Source: Herbaspirillum rubrisubalbicans
GTDB lineage: Bacteria > Pseudomonadota > Gammaproteobacteria > Burkholderiales > Burkholderiaceae_D
Reading direction: 5' to 3'
Length of the DNA: 64,000 bases
Assembly (NCBI RefSeq): GCF_003719195.1
Contig: NZ_CP024996.1
Location: forward strand, 930,001 to 994,000
A program made the translations under genes and the position numbers. Positions 63,146 to 64,000 of the stretch are shown one piece after another (the stretch's first letter is position 1; every line of letters starts with the position of its first letter). Below the pieces are notes generated by a model that was not told the DNA's origin, made no database searches, and saw only the letters and a list, made by a program, of their open reading frames with translations.

Positions 63146-64000
63146 TTACCACTCGGCAAAGCTGCCGTCCTTGTGGCGCCAGATCGGGTTGCGCCAGCGG
63201 TGGCCGACTTCGGCGCGCTGACGGACATATTCTTCATTGATCTCGATGCCCAGGCCCGGGCCTTGCGGGATCTTGACGTAGCCGTCTTCATAGGCGAACA
63301 CGTTCTTGTCGCGAATGTAGTCCAGCAGGTCATTGCTTTCGTTGTAGTGGATGCCCAGGCTTTGTTCCTGGATGAAGGCGTTGTAGCTGCCGGCGTCCAC
63401 CTGCAGGCAGGACGCCAGGGCGATCGGACCCAGCGGGCAGTGCAGCGCCAGCGCCACGTCGTAGGCTTCGGCCATCATGGCGATCTTGCGCGTTTCGGTG
63501 ATGCCGCCAGCGTGCGAGACGTCGGGCTGGATGATGTCCACGTGACCTTCCGACAGGATGCGCTTGAAGTCCCAGCGCGAATACAGGCGCTCGCCCAGGG
63601 CGATCGGGGTCGAGGTCAGGTGGGCGATTTCCTTCAGGGCTTCCGAGTTTTCCGACAGCACCGGCTCTTCGATGAACATCAGCTTGTACGGCTCCAGCTC
63701 CTTGATCAGCACCTTGGCCATGGGCTTGTGCACGCGGCCATGGAAGTCCACGCCGATGCCCACGTTGGGGCCGACGGCTTCGCGCACGGCTTGCACGTTG
63801 GCCAGGGTCAGTTCGATCTTGTCGTGGCTGTCGATGAATTGCAGTTCTTCCGTGCCGTTCATCTTCACGGCGGTGAAACCACGCGCCACCGCATTCTTGG
63901 CAGCAGCAGCGGTATCGGCCGGGCGGTCACCGCCGATCCAGGAATAGACACGGATGGAGTCGCGCACCGCGCCACCGAGCAACTGGTGCACCGGCACACC
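63146..64000 (-). CDS. dgoD: D-galactonate dehydratase, 3' part only
   Basis: The window edge cuts this gene: about 285 C-terminal residues are present. It begins within VPVHQLLGGAVRDSIRVYSWIGG and continues with the enolase-superfamily core: VKMNGTEE, GVDFHGRVHKP (Asp-His of DgoD), the metal ligand Glu in FIEEPVLSENSEAL, GERLYSRWDFK and QPDVSHAGGITETRK, and HCPLGPIALASCLQVD near the end. The enzyme dehydrates D-galactonate to 2-keto-3-deoxygalactonate. The rest and any operon partners lie beyond the window. Confidence 0.9.
   Translation of the reverse strand, partial: GVPVHQLLGGAVRDSIRVYSWIGGDRPADTAAAAKNAVARGFTAVKMNGTEELQFIDSHDKIELTLANVQAVREAVGPNVGIGVDFHGRVHKPMAKVLIKELEPYKLMFIEEPVLSENSEALKEIAHLTSTPIALGERLYSRWDFKRILSEGHVDIIQPDVSHAGGITETRKIAMMAEAYDVALALHCPLGPIALASCLQVDAGSYNAFIQEQSLGIHYNESNDLLDYIRDKNVFAYEDGYVKIPQGPGLGIEINEEYVRQRAEVGHRWRNPIWRHKDGSFAEW

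Overview
The window is high-GC DNA with the gene content of a betaproteobacterium of the order Burkholderiales. The best fit is the genus Herbaspirillum (Oxalobacteraceae). The strongest argument is a complete block at 36107-46624 that matches, gene for gene, the naringenin (flavonoid) degradation locus described in Herbaspirillum seropedicae: a LysR activator (fdeR) divergent from fdeA-fdeJ. Other features agree with this: a groESL operon with a CIRCE operator, a Burkholderiales-type porin, and catabolic operons arranged around divergent regulators. Assignments come from reading the sequence; no database search was run.

Layout. 1-9 kb: the 5' part of a fosmidomycin-resistance-type MFS gene with a divergent AraC regulator, a carboxymuconolactone-decarboxylase-family protein, a large uncharacterised protein, an AidB-type acyl-CoA dehydrogenase, a membrane O-acyltransferase with an SGNH domain, and cysM. 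8.9-10.5 kb: an intact IS1182-family insertion sequence that landed in the cysM terminator and duplicated the whole 19-bp hairpin. 10.6-22 kb: housekeeping and accessory genes (HTH protein, DUF1415, YaeQ, a TonB receptor with a phosphotransferase, MltB, a histone-deacetylase-like amidohydrolase, a LysR/DHA2 exporter pair, the GTPase RbgA/YlqF). 22-26.6 kb: the metNIQ importer and a porin. 26.8-29 kb: groES-groEL.

29.4-34.1 kb: a small catabolic island with an AraC regulator, an acyl-CoA-dehydrogenase-fold enzyme carrying the Asp/Arg signature of nitroalkane oxidase, a SphA-type outer-membrane protein and an EthD-domain protein. 34.8-35.9 kb: an orphan branched-chain amino acid binding protein. 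36.1-46.6 kb: the fde locus, in which FdeE should hydroxylate the flavanone A-ring, FdeC cleave it, and FdeB/G/H/I/J process the products, with an outer-membrane protein (FdeA), an MFS carrier (FdeF) and a Rieske ferredoxin (FdeD). 46.6-48.1 kb: a CSS-EAL phosphodiesterase. 48.4-59.2 kb: a deoxyribose-type catabolic locus (ribose-class ABC importer, PfkB kinase, RbsD/FucU mutarotase, an ALDH16-type aldehyde dehydrogenase, deoC) with a divergent DeoR regulator and a perfect 22-bp palindrome between them. 59.3-64 kb: map, an EamA transporter with a divergent MarR regulator, an MFS transporter and the 3' part of a galactonate dehydratase.

Most striking are the terminator-duplicating IS with inward-facing terminators at both ends, the nitroalkane-oxidase-like island, the deoC-ALDH16 operon, a dispersed AACTTAG repeat family and a long hairpin between groES and groEL. 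I found no tRNA, rRNA, CRISPR array or prophage.
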